The notes below the pieces were generated by a model. It was given only the letters and a program-made list of their open reading frames with translations. It was not told the origin of the DNA and ran no database searches. A stretch of 64,000 nt of DNA. It comes from Leucobacter sp. L43. GTDB taxonomy: Bacteria > Actinomycetota > Actinomycetes > Actinomycetales > Microbacteriaceae. Made by a program: the position numbers and the translations under genes. This document shows, one piece after another, positions 63,548 to 64,000 of the stretch (position 1 is its first letter; every line of letters begins with the position of its first letter). Location: positions 496,001 through 560,000 of the forward strand of contig NZ_JAENJG010000003.1 of the NCBI RefSeq assembly GCF_016597785.1, read 5' to 3'.

Positions 63548-64000
63548 TCAGGCGGAGCCGCTCCAGGCGGCCGGCACGAGTACCCATACGGCTTCGGCGC
63601 CAGCGGATCCGGCGCTCCAGGTGTGCGGCGCGCGACCGGGAAAGGTCAGCGTATCCCCGGCCTGCAGCGCGACCTGGCGATCGGCGAACGTGATCTCGAG
63701 GTCGCCCGAGATGACGTGCAGCGACTCGAGGCTGCAGTTGACGGTGTAGAGCTGGTCGCCCCCGCTCGCCTCGGGCGCGAGGGTGGATCGCAGCACCTGG
63801 ACGCGGTCCTCCGAGCGCGGCGTGACGAGGCGCTCGTCGGCACCGGTGCCGCCCATGTTGATGGCGGGTGCGGTGTCGAGCGGAATGAGCTGCAGCTCGG
63901 GCTCTTCGAAGAGGTTGCCGATCGGCATCGAGAGCGCTTGGCAGAGCTGCACGAGGGTTGGCACACTCGGCATGGTGTCGTCGCGCTCGACGCGGCTGAT
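63548..64000 (-). CDS. XRE-family regulator with cupin domain, 5' end missing
   Basis: The reading frame is open to the window edge (ISRVERDDTMPSVPTLVQLC is the end of the HTH), so the N-terminus lies outside. The C-terminal half is a cupin (SGDLEITFADRQVALQAGDTLTFPGRAPHTW). XRE-cupin proteins usually bind small ligands such as amines or alcohols. It may regulate the permease-dehydrogenase operon from 60466, which points toward it. Confidence 0.88.
   Translation of the reverse strand: MSRVERDDTMPSVPTLVQLCQALSMPIGNLFEEPELQLIPLDTAPAINMGGTGADERLVTPRSEDRVQVLRSTLAPEASGGDQLYTVNCSLESLHVISGDLEITFADRQVALQAGDTLTFPGRAPHTWSAGSAGAEAVWVLVPAAWSGSA

Overview
The window is high-GC DNA from an actinobacterium, most likely the family Microbacteriaceae (Leucobacter-like). 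The support is the mqo, radA, argF-argH and tyrS block, DUF5979-type LPXTG surface proteins, a choice-of-anchor-G-like surface protein, HTTM/DUF5819 membrane proteins, several leaderless promoters and tRNA-Ser(CGA). The genus is an inference from gene content only. No transposase, integrase, CRISPR array or rRNA was seen.

Layout. 1-1.25 kb: the 3' end of a nucleosidase gene, a DUF981 membrane protein and tRNA-Ser(CGA). 1.3-5.0 kb: a four-gene leftward operon (ABC exporter ATPase and permease, histidine kinase, response regulator) in which every junction is an ATGA overlap. 5.2-34.3 kb: a 21-gene island with SHOCT, DUF6325, DUF1269 and DUF202 small proteins, two SulP anion transporters, GAP, AI-2E and MscS-type membrane proteins, a cytoplasmic-type sulfatase with its own formylglycine-generating enzyme, an intervening methyltransferase, a HAD phosphatase, a MalT/LuxR-type regulator and a 3151-residue sortase-anchored surface protein. 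34.3-38.9 kb: an MFS exporter, a Clp_N-SRPBCC fusion with an HTH partner, and small membrane or hypothetical genes. 38.95 kb: a second tRNA-Ser(CGA), identical to the first and inverted. 39-48 kb: a second LuxR-type regulator facing a 1356-residue surface protein that carries three near-identical 420-bp repeats, then DUF5819 and HTTM genes. 48-59 kb: housekeeping genes (family A polymerase, radA, mqo, HAD, argF, argH, tyrS, nitrilase). 59.2-64 kb: an Lrp-type regulator facing a small protein, NCS1 permease and Zn-alcohol dehydrogenase operon, a repeat-rich gap, and a truncated XRE-cupin regulator.

The most interesting result concerns the 5.2-34.3 kb island. A 17-bp inverted repeat, TCACCC-N5-GGGTGA, occurs six times, each with one mismatch in the 12 defined bases. 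Every copy lies in a promoter region of the island, and most sit 68-83 nt upstream of a start codon. Together the six copies lie ahead of almost every transcription unit of the island. I infer that the island is one regulon, possibly under its own MalT-like regulator at 6167-8734. It would combine a sulfatase and its maturation enzyme with anion transport, mechanosensitive and other membrane functions and a giant cell-wall stalk. I know of no description of this combination as a system; its physiological role is not shown by the sequence.
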